A stretch of DNA of 64,000 nucleotides from positions 3,534,001-3,598,000 of the forward strand of contig CBDCVZ010000010.1 of assembly GCA_965223215.1 (NCBI GenBank). The letters are read 5' to 3'. This document shows, piece after piece, positions 33,994 through 43,501 of the stretch. The stretch is from JABDMH01 sp965223215 (GTDB lineage Bacteria > Bacteroidota > Bacteroidia > Chitinophagales > Saprospiraceae). The translations under genes were made by a program, and so were the position numbers. Each line of letters begins with the position of its first letter. The first letter of the stretch is position 1. The notes under the pieces were generated by a model. That model saw nothing but the letters and a program-made list of their open reading frames with translations. It ran no database searches and was not told the DNA's origin.

Positions 33994-35607
33994 TTGCTTC
34001 TAAAGCATTTTATTATTAAATCGATTCAAGCGTTGCACAACAGCAAGTGGCTTACGGCTCAAAAAGTTATTCAGAAAGATGAGCTCTGGATCGGTGGCTT
34101 AATGTTCATTGCGTTGGTATTGCGACTACTAACCAATCGTAACTATGGCTTTCATCGAGATGAATTTCTGTATCTACAACAAGGTCAAAACCTGGACTGG
34201 GGCTTCTGGTCAAATCCACCGGGACCCGGATTTTTTAGTTGGTGTGTTCAATCTACGCTGGGAGATTCACTTTTTGCTTTTCGATTGGTCCCTGCCCTGC
34301 TTGGCGTTGCCACGGTTGGGCTAGTATGTCTGATGGCGAAGGAGATGGGTGGCAACCGGTTTGCTCAAATGCTGGCGGGCTATTCGATCATGGTCTCGAG
34401 TGGTTTACCGCGCGCTTTCCTGATGTACAACCCAGTACCATTTGACATTTTTTATTGGACTTTGCTGGCATTTATTCTGGTCAAATTTGTCAATAACGGC
34501 CATGCAAAATATCTGTACTATTTTGCCATTATTTCAGCCTTTGGTTTTTTGAATAAATACTCAGTCCTATTTTTCGTTGCTCCTACTTTAGTCATCATTG
34601 TCTTCACACCCCTTCGCTCGATTTTTAAAGACCGGGCATTCTGGCAATCCTTACTCCTTGGTGTACTGATCATTTTACCCCACTTGTATTGGCAATGGCA
34701 ACACAATTTTCCGGTCCTTGGCCACCTCCGTGAACTACATCAAACACAATTAGTGAATGTGAGATCGAAAGCATTTTTACTTGATCAACTATTATTTAAT
34801 GCCAGCATTCTCATCATCTGGCTACCCGGGCTCTGGTACACACTTATTTCGGAAAAGGGAGAAAAATATCGACCCCTAGGATTCATTTTCCTGCTTATCA
34901 TTACTCTGCTCTTGCTGCTTAAAGGAAAGAGTTACTATACGCTGGGTGCGTATCCCATGATGGTTGCCGCAGGTTCGTGCATGTGGTCACAGTGGATCGG
35001 CAAGAAGCACTGGCCAAAGCCTGTCGTACCCTTGGTTCCTCTAATTGTTTTCATGTCGCTGATGCCCTACTCCGTACCGTATCTCTCACTGGACAAATTG
35101 ATCCAATTTGGTGAAAAAATAAAGGACACTGGTTTGAACGGCATCTTGCGTTGGGAAGATGGAAGGATCCACGATCTGCCCCAGGATTTTGCAGATATGC
35201 TTGGCTGGGAAGAACTGGGAGATTTAACCCGTAGTGCGATCCAAAAAATCGGACCTGATGAGCCCTATTTTATCTATGCTGAAAATTTCGGACAAACCGG
35301 TGCCATTAGCTATTTCAACCGCAAGGCACAGTTACCGGGAGCACACAGTTTTGCCGATGCATTTGCATTCTGGGCTCCGGAAAGCGTCGATCCTAAGGTA
35401 AAGACCCTGATTTATGTCAATGATGAACTTGGTACTGATGTAGCAAAGTTGTTTGCTCACATCATTGAAGTAGGGCAAGTCAAACATCCCTACGCCAGAG
35501 AACGCGGAACCAGTGTCTACCTATGCCGTCAACCCCATGAATCTTTTGCTAAATTTTGGAACGAGAGAATCAAAATGGTCTTTGCAGAGCGCAACATTGG
35601 CAGATAA
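33994..35607 (+). CDS. GT39-like membrane glycosyltransferase (ArnT/PMT family)
   Basis: 537-residue polytopic protein. The N-terminal ~330 residues have 8-10 membrane helices; the first periplasmic loop carries YGFHRDEFLYL, the Asp-Glu motif of GT-C enzymes that use polyprenyl-phosphate sugars. A soluble C-terminal domain (~370-537) follows. Lipid A, protein or lipid glycosylation are possible acceptors. No in-frame ATG precedes the first helix: a TAA lies eight codons upstream of the TTG used. It heads a four-gene plus-strand run with an acyl-ACP thioesterase and two flavoproteins. Confidence 0.85.
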   Translation: MLLKHFIIKSIQALHNSKWLTAQKVIQKDELWIGGLMFIALVLRLLTNRNYGFHRDEFLYLQQGQNLDWGFWSNPPGPGFFSWCVQSTLGDSLFAFRLVPALLGVATVGLVCLMAKEMGGNRFAQMLAGYSIMVSSGLPRAFLMYNPVPFDIFYWTLLAFILVKFVNNGHAKYLYYFAIISAFGFLNKYSVLFFVAPTLVIIVFTPLRSIFKDRAFWQSLLLGVLIILPHLYWQWQHNFPVLGHLRELHQTQLVNVRSKAFLLDQLLFNASILIIWLPGLWYTLISEKGEKYRPLGFIFLLIITLLLLLKGKSYYTLGAYPMMVAAGSCMWSQWIGKKHWPKPVVPLVPLIVFMSLMPYSVPYLSLDKLIQFGEKIKDTGLNGILRWEDGRIHDLPQDFADMLGWEELGDLTRSAIQKIGPDEPYFIYAENFGQTGAISYFNRKAQLPGAHSFADAFAFWAPESVDPKVKTLIYVNDELGTDVAKLFAHIIEVGQVKHPYARERGTSVYLCRQPHESFAKFWNERIKMVFAERNIGR

Positions 35608-35653
35608 GCAATACTTTACCACCCTTAGTTGTCACTAAAACAGATCAAGCCAT

Positions 35654-36442
35654 TTGGACAATACAGGACTCATTCACCGGGAGGCATGCCAAATAAAAGG
35701 CTACGATGTAGATCAAAACCTTTTGATGAAGACGACGGCATTGATTCGCCATATGCATGATACAGCCATCGATCAAATCATCAAACTAAAAGTCTCTGCT
35801 CATGAGCTGCAACCTTTGGGGCTCGGCTGGGTGTTGGTACATCAAGATCTGATCATCAGGCAGATGCCCTCCTTAGGACAACGGATAGAGATAACCACCT
35901 ATCCCTCAGGCAAGGACCGACTGTATACCTATCGCGACTATTTGGCAAAAGATCTTCATGGAAGAGTTCTCGCTACAGCTTCCACTACCTGGGTATTAAT
36001 GGACATCAAACATCGGAGGGCTGCCACGGTCTATCCGACCTATATCAAAGATTTGTTGAGTGCTTCCAATCAGATGCCAGCACTGCCCCGAGCGAGCCTG
36101 GGAAAGTTAAAGATGAACAATTTTACACACGAGAAGGCGGTACAGCCGACACTGTCAGAAATTGACTTCAACGGACATGTAAGCAACCATTATTTCTTCA
36201 AATGGATGTTGGACTCTATGCCCATCCAATTCCTGCAAGGTCATGACAATCGAAGATTCAACATCAAATTTAGGGGAGAATCCTTCGTGGGTGACGCTCT
36301 TGCGATTCGGTGTGTAATCAAACAGCGAACCGTATTTCATGAAATCGTAAAAAATGACGTGCAGCTGGCATATGGCACCTCGGAATGGGCCCCAAAGACT
36401 GAAGATCCGGAGCTCAAGGTTGGAGATTTTTTGACCAGATGA
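35654..36442 (+). CDS. Acyl-ACP thioesterase (FatA/FatB type)
   Basis: 262 residues with two hotdog modules. The first includes IRHMHDTAI, LGLGWVLVHQDLIIRQMPSLG and YPSGKDRLYTYRDYLA. The second carries the conserved EIDFNGHVSNHYFFKWMLD, with the Asn and His used by plant and bacterial acyl-ACP thioesterases (TE14 family). It would release fatty acids from acyl carrier protein in the cytoplasm. The only start before the conserved part is TTG, five codons after an in-frame TAA. It is 46 bases after the GT39 gene and 42 before the FAD dehydrogenase. Confidence 0.9.
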   Translation: MDNTGLIHREACQIKGYDVDQNLLMKTTALIRHMHDTAIDQIIKLKVSAHELQPLGLGWVLVHQDLIIRQMPSLGQRIEITTYPSGKDRLYTYRDYLAKDLHGRVLATASTTWVLMDIKHRRAATVYPTYIKDLLSASNQMPALPRASLGKLKMNNFTHEKAVQPTLSEIDFNGHVSNHYFFKWMLDSMPIQFLQGHDNRRFNIKFRGESFVGDALAIRCVIKQRTVFHEIVKNDVQLAYGTSEWAPKTEDPELKVGDFLTR

Positions 36443-36484
36443 ATCATTCTTAGACCAAGTTAAAAGCTTTACTTTTATCACCAC

Positions 36485-38119
36485 ATGAAGGACATAACTT
36501 ATCAGTCAGATGTTGCGATCGTAGGTGGTGGTTTGGCTGGCATAACAGCAGCCCTAGATATTTTGAATAGTGGAAAGAAAGTAATAATAATTGATCGTGA
36601 TGCTCAGGAGAATTTTGGTGGCTTAGCCAAGTGGTCTTTTGGAGGAATGCTGTTTGTTGATAGCAAGCATCAGCGACGCCAGAGAATTAGCGACAGCATC
36701 GAACTGGCTAAACAAGACTGGTGGTCGGTGGCCCAATTTGAAGAAAAGGAGAAGTGGGGTAAGAAATGGGCAAACCAATATCTTCATCTTTGTACTTCGC
36801 ATGGATACCAGTGGCTGAGGGAAAGAAACATTAATTTTTTTCCGGTTTTAAACTGGGTAGAACGAGGACTTTTGCGTCAAGGAAATTCAGTGCCACGGTT
36901 TCATATGGTTTGGGGCACTGGTTGGGGGCTGGTAAAAACACTCATTCAACACTTGGATCAACACCGCCATGCCAATAATTTACAATTGATTTTTGGGCAT
37001 CGTGTCCATGAAATTCTCACATCTCAAGCCTCTATAGATGGAATTGCCGGTGTGATCGAATCGACAGGCCAACCCTTTACTGTAGCAGCCAACCAAGTGG
37101 TCATTGCCACTGGTGGAATTAATGGTAGTATTGAGCGCGTTAAGGAGAACTGGTACAAGCCCTGGGGAAGCCCGCCAAAGACGATTCTAAACGGAGCCCA
37201 TCCCTATGCCATTGGTGATCTGCATGATGCCACCAATAAAATCAACGGCAACGTGGTCAATTTGGATAAGCAATGGAATTACGTGGCTGGCATTAAGCAT
37301 TATCAACCCAGACATCAAGGGCATGGTCTTAGCATCGTACCAGGTAAATCTCAGTTGTGGCTTAATTATGAGGGCCGCCGATTCGGACCCATGCCATTGA
37401 TGAGTCCCTATGATACCCGCTACTTGGTGGAGCAAATATGTCGAGAACCGGTTAAGTATTCCTGGCAATTATTAAATATGAAGATTGCTAATAAGGAATT
37501 TGCCATTTCTGGATCGGAGCACAATGAATTAGTTCGCGACAAAAAGTTCGTTTCCTTCATCTTGAAGACTCTTTTCTCAGGCAGTAAAAAATTAGTAAAT
37601 AAGATTATTGATCGTTGCGAAGATGTAATCGTAGCGAATAGCCTACCGGAAATGGTTGAAAAAATGAATGACCTGACGGGTGAAAAACACGTTCAATTAA
37701 AATATGTGAAAGAAGCTGTTGAAAAATATGACGGTCAAATATCGAGAGGCTATTTCAATGACGAACAGTTGCGACGGATTCAATACGTTCGGAAGTACAA
37801 GGGTGATCGAGTGCGAACCTGTAATCTACAGCCAATTAATGACCCCAAAGCCATGCCCTTGATTGCCATTCGATCTTTTATTTTATCGAGAAAAAGTCTC
37901 GGTGGTATTCAAACAGATCTGAATAGTCAGGTACTCACCAAACCTGACGCCATGGGAAAACAGCAAAGTATTGCGGGGTTATATGCCATTGGTGAGGCCG
38001 CTGGCTTTGGTGGAGGTGGCATGCATGGATTGGGCTCCCTCGAAGGAACCTTCTTAGGAGGATGTGTAATCAGCGGCAGAGTGGCTGCGGCTCACATCAA
38101 TGATCATAATCTAACCTAA
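36485..38119 (+). CDS. FAD-binding dehydrogenase (KstD/fumarate-reductase-like)
   Basis: 544 residues. N-terminal Rossmann motif VAIVGGGLAGITAALDI binds FAD; the middle has the cap seen in 3-ketosteroid dehydrogenase and fumarate reductase relatives. The C-terminus ends GLYAIGEAAGFGGGGMHG, SLEGTFLGGCVISGRVAA, which closes the FAD site. This matches the COG3573 group. It probably performs a desaturation or reduction at the cytoplasmic side; no steroid pathway gene is present. The next flavoprotein starts six bases after its stop, so the two are clearly co-transcribed. Confidence 0.9.
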   Translation: MKDITYQSDVAIVGGGLAGITAALDILNSGKKVIIIDRDAQENFGGLAKWSFGGMLFVDSKHQRRQRISDSIELAKQDWWSVAQFEEKEKWGKKWANQYLHLCTSHGYQWLRERNINFFPVLNWVERGLLRQGNSVPRFHMVWGTGWGLVKTLIQHLDQHRHANNLQLIFGHRVHEILTSQASIDGIAGVIESTGQPFTVAANQVVIATGGINGSIERVKENWYKPWGSPPKTILNGAHPYAIGDLHDATNKINGNVVNLDKQWNYVAGIKHYQPRHQGHGLSIVPGKSQLWLNYEGRRFGPMPLMSPYDTRYLVEQICREPVKYSWQLLNMKIANKEFAISGSEHNELVRDKKFVSFILKTLFSGSKKLVNKIIDRCEDVIVANSLPEMVEKMNDLTGEKHVQLKYVKEAVEKYDGQISRGYFNDEQLRRIQYVRKYKGDRVRTCNLQPINDPKAMPLIAIRSFILSRKSLGGIQTDLNSQVLTKPDAMGKQQSIAGLYAIGEAAGFGGGGMHGLGSLEGTFLGGCVISGRVAAAHINDHNLT

Positions 38120-38124
38120 CTGAA

Positions 38125-39258
38125 ATGGATTGCGAGGTACTTATCATTGGGGCGGGACCTGCTGGATTAGCGGTAGCGGCCAGATTGAGTAAAATGGGAT
38201 TACCCTACAGAATTGTAGAAGGTCGAGAAATGGTGGCGCCCTGTTGGCACGATCACTACGATCGACTATGCCTCCATACCGTGAAAGAATTATCCAATCT
38301 ACCGCACTTTCCATTTCCCGATGATTTTCCTCGTTATATTCCCAGACAACAGCTGGTTGAATATTTTGAAGCGTATTGCAAAAGATTTAACATTCGTCCT
38401 GAATTTTCCAGCAAGGTAAGAAGTGTAAGCAAATCAGAAAATGGTTTTCGGGTCAGGTTTAAAAGTGATAAAAATGAAGCACTCACCTGTCGTCATCTTG
38501 TAATCGCCACGGGTGCCAATCGGAAACCGAATGTTCCGGTTCTTGAAAATCAAGAGGTTTTTCAAGGTGAAATTGCTCATAGCAAATTTTACAAAAATCC
38601 TTCACCCTACGTCGGTAAGAAGGTATTGGTGATCGGAATGGGCAATACAGGTGCCGAAATTGCCCTTGATCTGGCAGAAAAGGACATTGATACCCTCCTT
38701 AGTGTAAGGGGACCGGTGAATATTGTGCCACGAGATCTTCATGGGAGACCAACACAGCTGACGGCTAAACAATTAGACAAACTGCCCTTCGGTTGGGGTG
38801 ACAAGCTCGGCACTTTGATTCGCACGATTTATTTTGGCGATCTTAAGAAACATGGATTAACTCTGAGTAAAACACCACCTGCCGTGCAATTGAAGGAAAC
38901 CGGGCAATCACCCGTGATCGATATTGGTACGGTTAAAAAAATCAAGGAGGGAAAAATTAAAGTGATACCTGAGATCGCATCCTTGACTACGAATGGAGCC
39001 ATTGATACCCAAGGAGCTGAACATGCTGTAGATCAAATAATTCTCGCTACCGGCTACCGCCCAAGGTTGGAGGAGCTATTATTTTCCATTGACGATCTAG
39101 TCGATGAGTACGGTTGCCCAAAATCACCCATTGGGCAAGGTGCCTATCTCAATATGTACTTTGTTGGTTTTGACAATTATAAACTGGGTGGATTGCTGGG
39201 TACTATTTATACCGACTCAGTCCATGTCGCTGAGACGATTTCGAAGCGGCTGCAGTAA
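38125..39258 (+). CDS. Flavin-containing monooxygenase-like oxidoreductase (YUCCA-like)
   Basis: 377 residues with two dinucleotide motifs: VLIIGAGPAGLAVAARL for FAD at the N-terminus and VLVIGMGNTGAEIALDL for NADPH. ATGANRKPNVP and ATGYRPRLEE flank them, and the length matches the short class-B monooxygenases related to plant YUCCA enzymes. The start of the domain reads CWHDHYDRLCLHTVKELSNLP, close to that group. The substrate may be a small amine or acid, or a lipid-derived compound, given the upstream thioesterase. No regulator is near. Confidence 0.9.
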   Translation: MDCEVLIIGAGPAGLAVAARLSKMGLPYRIVEGREMVAPCWHDHYDRLCLHTVKELSNLPHFPFPDDFPRYIPRQQLVEYFEAYCKRFNIRPEFSSKVRSVSKSENGFRVRFKSDKNEALTCRHLVIATGANRKPNVPVLENQEVFQGEIAHSKFYKNPSPYVGKKVLVIGMGNTGAEIALDLAEKDIDTLLSVRGPVNIVPRDLHGRPTQLTAKQLDKLPFGWGDKLGTLIRTIYFGDLKKHGLTLSKTPPAVQLKETGQSPVIDIGTVKKIKEGKIKVIPEIASLTTNGAIDTQGAEHAVDQIILATGYRPRLEELLFSIDDLVDEYGCPKSPIGQGAYLNMYFVGFDNYKLGGLLGTIYTDSVHVAETISKRLQ

Positions 39259-39291
39259 TTAGACATTTTGAATCTCCCTTCAAAAAAATTA

Positions 39292-40050
39292 TTAATCTAT
39301 TTTGAGCATTTGCTGCCGAATTCGCTGATTGCCCTGTGAGACACAAACAAGGTAGCTGCCCGATGGAAAAGAGCGACCTTCAAGGTCTAGATCATGAATT
39401 CCAATTCTCCCGGGCAACTCTCCTTGATCTACCAGCCGGCCTAGAACGTCGGTGATCTTGTACTTAATGCGCCCTGCACAAGCAGCCTGAATCATGACAC
39501 GCCCATCTGATGAAAAAGGATTGGGATAAATTTGCATTGAGAGGCAAGACGATGCCGACGCAAGATCGTCAGTGGCTGTGGAGGCCACTTCCTCTGCCGC
39601 AAATCGAACCTCACTAAGCCCATAGCAGGCATCTCCTCCCCAATTGTCAAGTGCCGTTATCAAAACAAACTGAGCATTGATGCCCCCTAAATCGGGCCCT
39701 TGGGAGCCTTCATAAGTGGATAATCCTGTAGCTTGTTCAAAAGTGAAAGTCCCTGCATTTGCCCAATTACTGCCATCCATAGAATAGTCAATCAAGACAT
39801 CTTTTAATCCCTGACCTAAGTAATCTGGTTCGTTGTAATTCCAAATATGGACATCATTTAATCGATAAATTTGGCCAAAATCATATAGTATCCAATGACT
39901 CACTCCATGGGCAGAATTGGGATTAGGATAGGCCTCACAAGAGACCCATCCATCATACCAATTGGTGTTATGGCGATCGGGATAACACTGGCCATAAACC
40001 AGTAAAGGGATACCAAAACCAAAAACTAAGACGCAAAAAATAATTTTCAC
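39292..40050 (-). CDS. Secreted discoidin-like (F5/8 type C) protein with T9SS sorting domain
   Basis: 252 residues with signal peptide MKIIFCVLVFGFGIPLLVYG. Residues ~25-155 form a jelly-roll of the F5/8-C/discoidin type (GVSHWILYDFGQIYRLNDVH, ACYGLSEVRFAAEE), usually a carbohydrate- or surface-binding module. The C-terminal ~80 residues are a T9SS sorting domain (QIYPNPFSSDGRVMI, DVLGRLVDQGEL, FPSGSYLVCV). With no enzyme domain it is probably a binder. It is the last gene of a three-gene operon, 12 bases after the DUF1501 gene, so it may be a partner of that system. Confidence 0.85.
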   Translation of the reverse strand: MKIIFCVLVFGFGIPLLVYGQCYPDRHNTNWYDGWVSCEAYPNPNSAHGVSHWILYDFGQIYRLNDVHIWNYNEPDYLGQGLKDVLIDYSMDGSNWANAGTFTFEQATGLSTYEGSQGPDLGGINAQFVLITALDNWGGDACYGLSEVRFAAEEVASTATDDLASASSCLSMQIYPNPFSSDGRVMIQAACAGRIKYKITDVLGRLVDQGELPGRIGIHDLDLEGRSFPSGSYLVCVSQGNQRIRQQMLKID

Positions 40051-40062
40051 TGTGAAGTATTT

Positions 40063-41487
40063 CTAAACATTTAAGAAACCTATCGGCATGGTATTACTGC
40101 CGATAGAGTAGAAATTTTCCAGATTTGGAAAAATGGTGCTTAACTCACCATCACTGACCCCAAACCATCGGGCAAGCTCCGCAAAATATTGGTCAGTGGA
40201 TAAGGCTGGTACCAATACACCATCGCCTAACTCAATCGATGTCTGCAAGGCCAAACTGGGATATTCGCCAAAAATCTGGCCGCCATTCAGCTGACTCCCT
40301 CCCATGACCATAACATTTCCTCCCCAAGCATGATCGGTGCCGTTGCCATTAGAGGTCAGAGTTCGTCCAAATTCTGAGATCGAAAAAGTGGTCACGCAAT
40401 CAGAAATATTCAGTTCGACAAGCGCCTGATTAAACTCTGCTAAGGCATTTCCCATCACTGTAAACATGCCAAACTGGTTGTTTAACAACTCATCATGGTG
40501 ATCCCAACCCCCAAAGTTGACATAGAATATTTGTCGTTTCATACCCAGCGCCTCTCGAGCAGCAATAGTACGTGCAATCATGGCAAAACTCTGAGACACA
40601 TAATTATCAGAAAACTCCGTGGCCACACCTCCTACCGATTCGATGGCCCCGGTAAACATCTTATGCCCATCTCTGGATCTCTTAATCACATCAACATAGG
40701 TTTTCTTAAAAATGTCCTGATATTCGTGGTCGATCAAGCGATCGATGGCCTTTGTACGCATGATATTAAATACATCCCATTCGTCCTCGACACCATAACC
40801 ATCTATGCCAATACTTCCACTGTAGGCATCGATGGCGTATTCAATGGTTTCTTCTCCCGTTTGAAAAACATTAGTCCCCGATAAGGAGACATTCATCGAG
40901 ACCTGATCGTTCGAATTCATATCGCGGATTAAATCAGCAACCTTTCCACCCCATCCCGTAGCAGAAGATCGTTGGTGGGGTAAGGAGGTCTGCCATTGCT
41001 GGATTTGATCAGCATGCGAAAATAACCCCAACGGAAGATCTATATTATCTTCAAAAAAATCTTCCTTGGTAGTAGGCTTTATAAGGGTACCTACATTTGT
41101 AATGAAGGACAGTTTTCCGTCGTTAAACAATTCTTGTACGGGTGTCAGCGCCGGGTGCACTCCAAATGACTGTCCACCAGTATTGAGCTGCTGCAGGCTT
41201 CTGAGCTGATCTTGCGGAATCGCCAGGTTTGAACGCGTAAACGCATATTCTGTATAGGCATCTCCCTGACTAGGTATCAGCATGTTGAATGAATCATTTC
41301 CACCGGCCTGGAATATACACACCAGGGCCTTATAATCATCAGGGCCACTAATGGCACTGCTGTTTGCTGCCGTGGCTGCATTGAGGGCTTTGAGACTTAT
41401 CAAAGACGAAAAAAGTGTCGAAGTACCAAGTGCTGCACAACTGGCTTCACCAAGAAATTGTCTTCGAGAGAATTTATTTTTTTTCAT
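40063..41487 (-). CDS. DUF1501 domain protein (Tat-exported)
   Basis: 474 residues. The N-terminus KFSRRQFLGEASCAALG has a twin-arginine-like SRRQFLG motif and signal. The body carries family features ALVCIFQAGGNDSFNML, GVHPALTPVQELFNDGKL and GRTLTSNGNGTDHAWGG, typical of DUF1501, a sulfatase/alkaline-phosphatase-superfamily-like fold of unknown reaction. It lies 16 bases downstream of a DUF1800 gene; the two families are usually encoded side by side in Bacteroidota and Planctomycetes. Export substrate and function are not known. Confidence 0.92.
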   Translation of the reverse strand: MKKNKFSRRQFLGEASCAALGTSTLFSSLISLKALNAATAANSSAISGPDDYKALVCIFQAGGNDSFNMLIPSQGDAYTEYAFTRSNLAIPQDQLRSLQQLNTGGQSFGVHPALTPVQELFNDGKLSFITNVGTLIKPTTKEDFFEDNIDLPLGLFSHADQIQQWQTSLPHQRSSATGWGGKVADLIRDMNSNDQVSMNVSLSGTNVFQTGEETIEYAIDAYSGSIGIDGYGVEDEWDVFNIMRTKAIDRLIDHEYQDIFKKTYVDVIKRSRDGHKMFTGAIESVGGVATEFSDNYVSQSFAMIARTIAAREALGMKRQIFYVNFGGWDHHDELLNNQFGMFTVMGNALAEFNQALVELNISDCVTTFSISEFGRTLTSNGNGTDHAWGGNVMVMGGSQLNGGQIFGEYPSLALQTSIELGDGVLVPALSTDQYFAELARWFGVSDGELSTIFPNLENFYSIGSNTMPIGFLNV

Positions 41488-41503
41488 ATGAAGAAGTTGT
41501 GAA

Positions 41504-43294
41504 CTACTTTAGGATGGCATAATCAGGAGATACCATCAATAAATACAAGGCTAATTTTACTCGATCCTCGCGATAATCTTCATAAATCAAATCTTCGATG
41601 GCTTCCTTGATGATCGACCTGGTTCGATTAGATAATTGCCCGTGGGTAAATAGTAAATCCAGATGGTTTATTAATACCTCCGGATCACGACCGAGGTCGC
41701 GAAGATCATCGTAATTTACGTAGCTATTGGGGTCGAACTCTGACCAACTCCCCATCACATTGCCGTACACAGCCCATCCATTCACCTGATTCATCATTCC
41801 AACACTCGTACGCGAATTGTGAATTTGGAAAACAGGGCCCACTAAGCCCTCATCGGCGAGGGGTCCGACCGGTTGGAAATCAGGGAGAAAAAAATTGAAT
41901 ACACTCGGTGCTCCAAAAACTGCCTGGCCTGTTTCTTCCCAAAAACTATATCCCGCATTCCAAAAGCGGCCATAGTATTGCTCGACATCTATGGCCTGGA
42001 CAAAGTGACTATAGCGCACATAAGGTTCGCGTAACAAGCCCTGAGTATGATGGTTAATCCACTCACAGTCCCGTGCCTCCTCATCGAGTAAAATGGCCTT
42101 CACCACGGCTTTCATATCACCACGCACCCCTTGGCCATTATCGTTGAAGGCCTCAGCGACTCTTTTTACATAAGCTGGAGAGGGATTGGCTTTAACCAGT
42201 CGTTGGATCAAGCGATGTGCCATGAAGGGTCCGACATTATCATGATGGAATAAATTATCAATGGCATCTTCGATATCTTCCATCCCACTTTGCTGATCGG
42301 GTACGACCAAACCATTCAACAATCTTTTTTCCCCGGGTTCATGGTATTCGTCATACATCTTCATGGGCACTGTCAGATCCGATCCATAGATGCCTAATCC
42401 GAAAAAGGGTCCATCCTCGACCATGCCCGGAATAACTGCCCCGACGCCCAGACCCGTCCAGATTTTGGCAAATTCTTTGATTTCATCCTGTCCGTAAGTC
42501 GGGATATCCTGTCCAAAGCTGTCCAGCTTTCGTGTGCCATCCAGATTAAGCTCATAGAGTCCAATCGAAAATAATTGCATAGCTTCTCTAGCATAATTTT
42601 CATCGGGATGAATGTTTTCCTCAGGGTTGGACCGAGGATTATTTAAGTGGCTAAGGAAGAATCCCATGCAGGGATGAAGTGACACTGCTTTGAGAATATC
42701 GCGATAGTTTCCAAAGGCATTTTGAGCAAAAATGTCGTAATAACTTGCCAGGCCTTCACCGTAACCCTCCAGTTCTGATCGAACTGAAATCACAAATATT
42801 TCGGTAAGTGTAAAGGCAATTCGCTGGCGTACCAGATCCGTATTACGCATATTTGAATCCCACCAAGCATAGTTGAACTGCAACCACGAGGGAGAGGTAC
42901 TTACTTCGCTACTATCACCTCCATTTTGCAAAAACCAGTCATTTACTTCCTTGTTCACCGATCGAATCTTCTCCAACATCGACCAACTTTCTTCCTCGAA
43001 CTGACTGTCTAACCAAGCTTCGATTCCTACTTCGGCTACTTGATCAATTAACGCACTACTCGCTCCCAATGTGGATTGCGCCAAAAATCGTGAGGCCTCC
43101 AGTCGTCTCGCATCCAACCCTTGACCTCTGATGGTCTTGCTACCGCTGGCCTCCTCCTCCCAAAACATTCTGGAAAAGTTGCTGCTGGTCTTAACAATGA
43201 TGTTTTCATGATTTCCCGCCCCCAGGTAGATGCTGTTCTGTGCAGCTAAGTAAGTGTACAATAGCAAAAAAAACAATGTTGAGACTTTCGTCAT
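41504..43294 (-). CDS. DUF1800 domain protein
   Basis: 596 residues from the ATG giving the signal MTKVSTLFFLLLYTYLAA; the frame extends upstream but those codons look non-coding. The DUF1800 body includes ARRLEASRFLAQSTLGAS, LVRQRIAFTLTEIFVIS, NYAREAMQLFSIGLYELN, HDNVGPFMAHRLIQRLVK, and GAPSVFNFFLPDFQP. The family is helical, secreted and of unknown reaction, and it almost always partners DUF1501. It is the first gene of the operon and diverges from two small ORFs. Confidence 0.92.
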   Translation of the reverse strand: MTKVSTLFFLLLYTYLAAQNSIYLGAGNHENIIVKTSSNFSRMFWEEEASGSKTIRGQGLDARRLEASRFLAQSTLGASSALIDQVAEVGIEAWLDSQFEEESWSMLEKIRSVNKEVNDWFLQNGGDSSEVSTSPSWLQFNYAWWDSNMRNTDLVRQRIAFTLTEIFVISVRSELEGYGEGLASYYDIFAQNAFGNYRDILKAVSLHPCMGFFLSHLNNPRSNPEENIHPDENYAREAMQLFSIGLYELNLDGTRKLDSFGQDIPTYGQDEIKEFAKIWTGLGVGAVIPGMVEDGPFFGLGIYGSDLTVPMKMYDEYHEPGEKRLLNGLVVPDQQSGMEDIEDAIDNLFHHDNVGPFMAHRLIQRLVKANPSPAYVKRVAEAFNDNGQGVRGDMKAVVKAILLDEEARDCEWINHHTQGLLREPYVRYSHFVQAIDVEQYYGRFWNAGYSFWEETGQAVFGAPSVFNFFLPDFQPVGPLADEGLVGPVFQIHNSRTSVGMMNQVNGWAVYGNVMGSWSEFDPNSYVNYDDLRDLGRDPEVLINHLDLLFTHGQLSNRTRSIIKEAIEDLIYEDYREDRVKLALYLLMVSPDYAILK

Positions 43295-43372
43295 ATCAAT
43301 TGATTTTGACAAATAACTTGCGTCGGCTTCGAGCTCGGCCCAGTGGGCAAAAGATTGTCTGACCTCGTAGGT

Positions 43373-43501
43373 ATGATCGACTTGCACCCACAAACGTTGC
43401 CTGCAAAAGAAAGTCGAAAAATAGTTCACGAACACGGTTGGGCTAAACTGGTAGATGACCTGGATATGATGGTCATCTGTTTTGCCATGGAGCAACAGTA
43501 A
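43373..43501 (+). CDS. Small ORF (42 aa), possible coupled micro-operon, first gene
   Basis: ATG at 43373 (or GTG at 43343) opens a short frame ending with AIEQQ-like residues before TAA at 43499-43501; the peptide includes IVHEHGWAKLVDDLDMMV. I recognise no family. It diverges from the DUF1800 gene and its stop overlaps the next ORF's ATG by one base (TAATG), which suggests translational coupling. The antisense frame is also open, so this may be non-coding. Confidence 0.35.
   Translation: MIDLHPQTLPAKESRKIVHEHGWAKLVDDLDMMVICFAMEQQ

Noticed and set aside
43295..43495. N-terminal extension of the DUF1800 frame
   Set aside because: It would place the signal peptide at residue 68; the opposite strand is more protein-like here.
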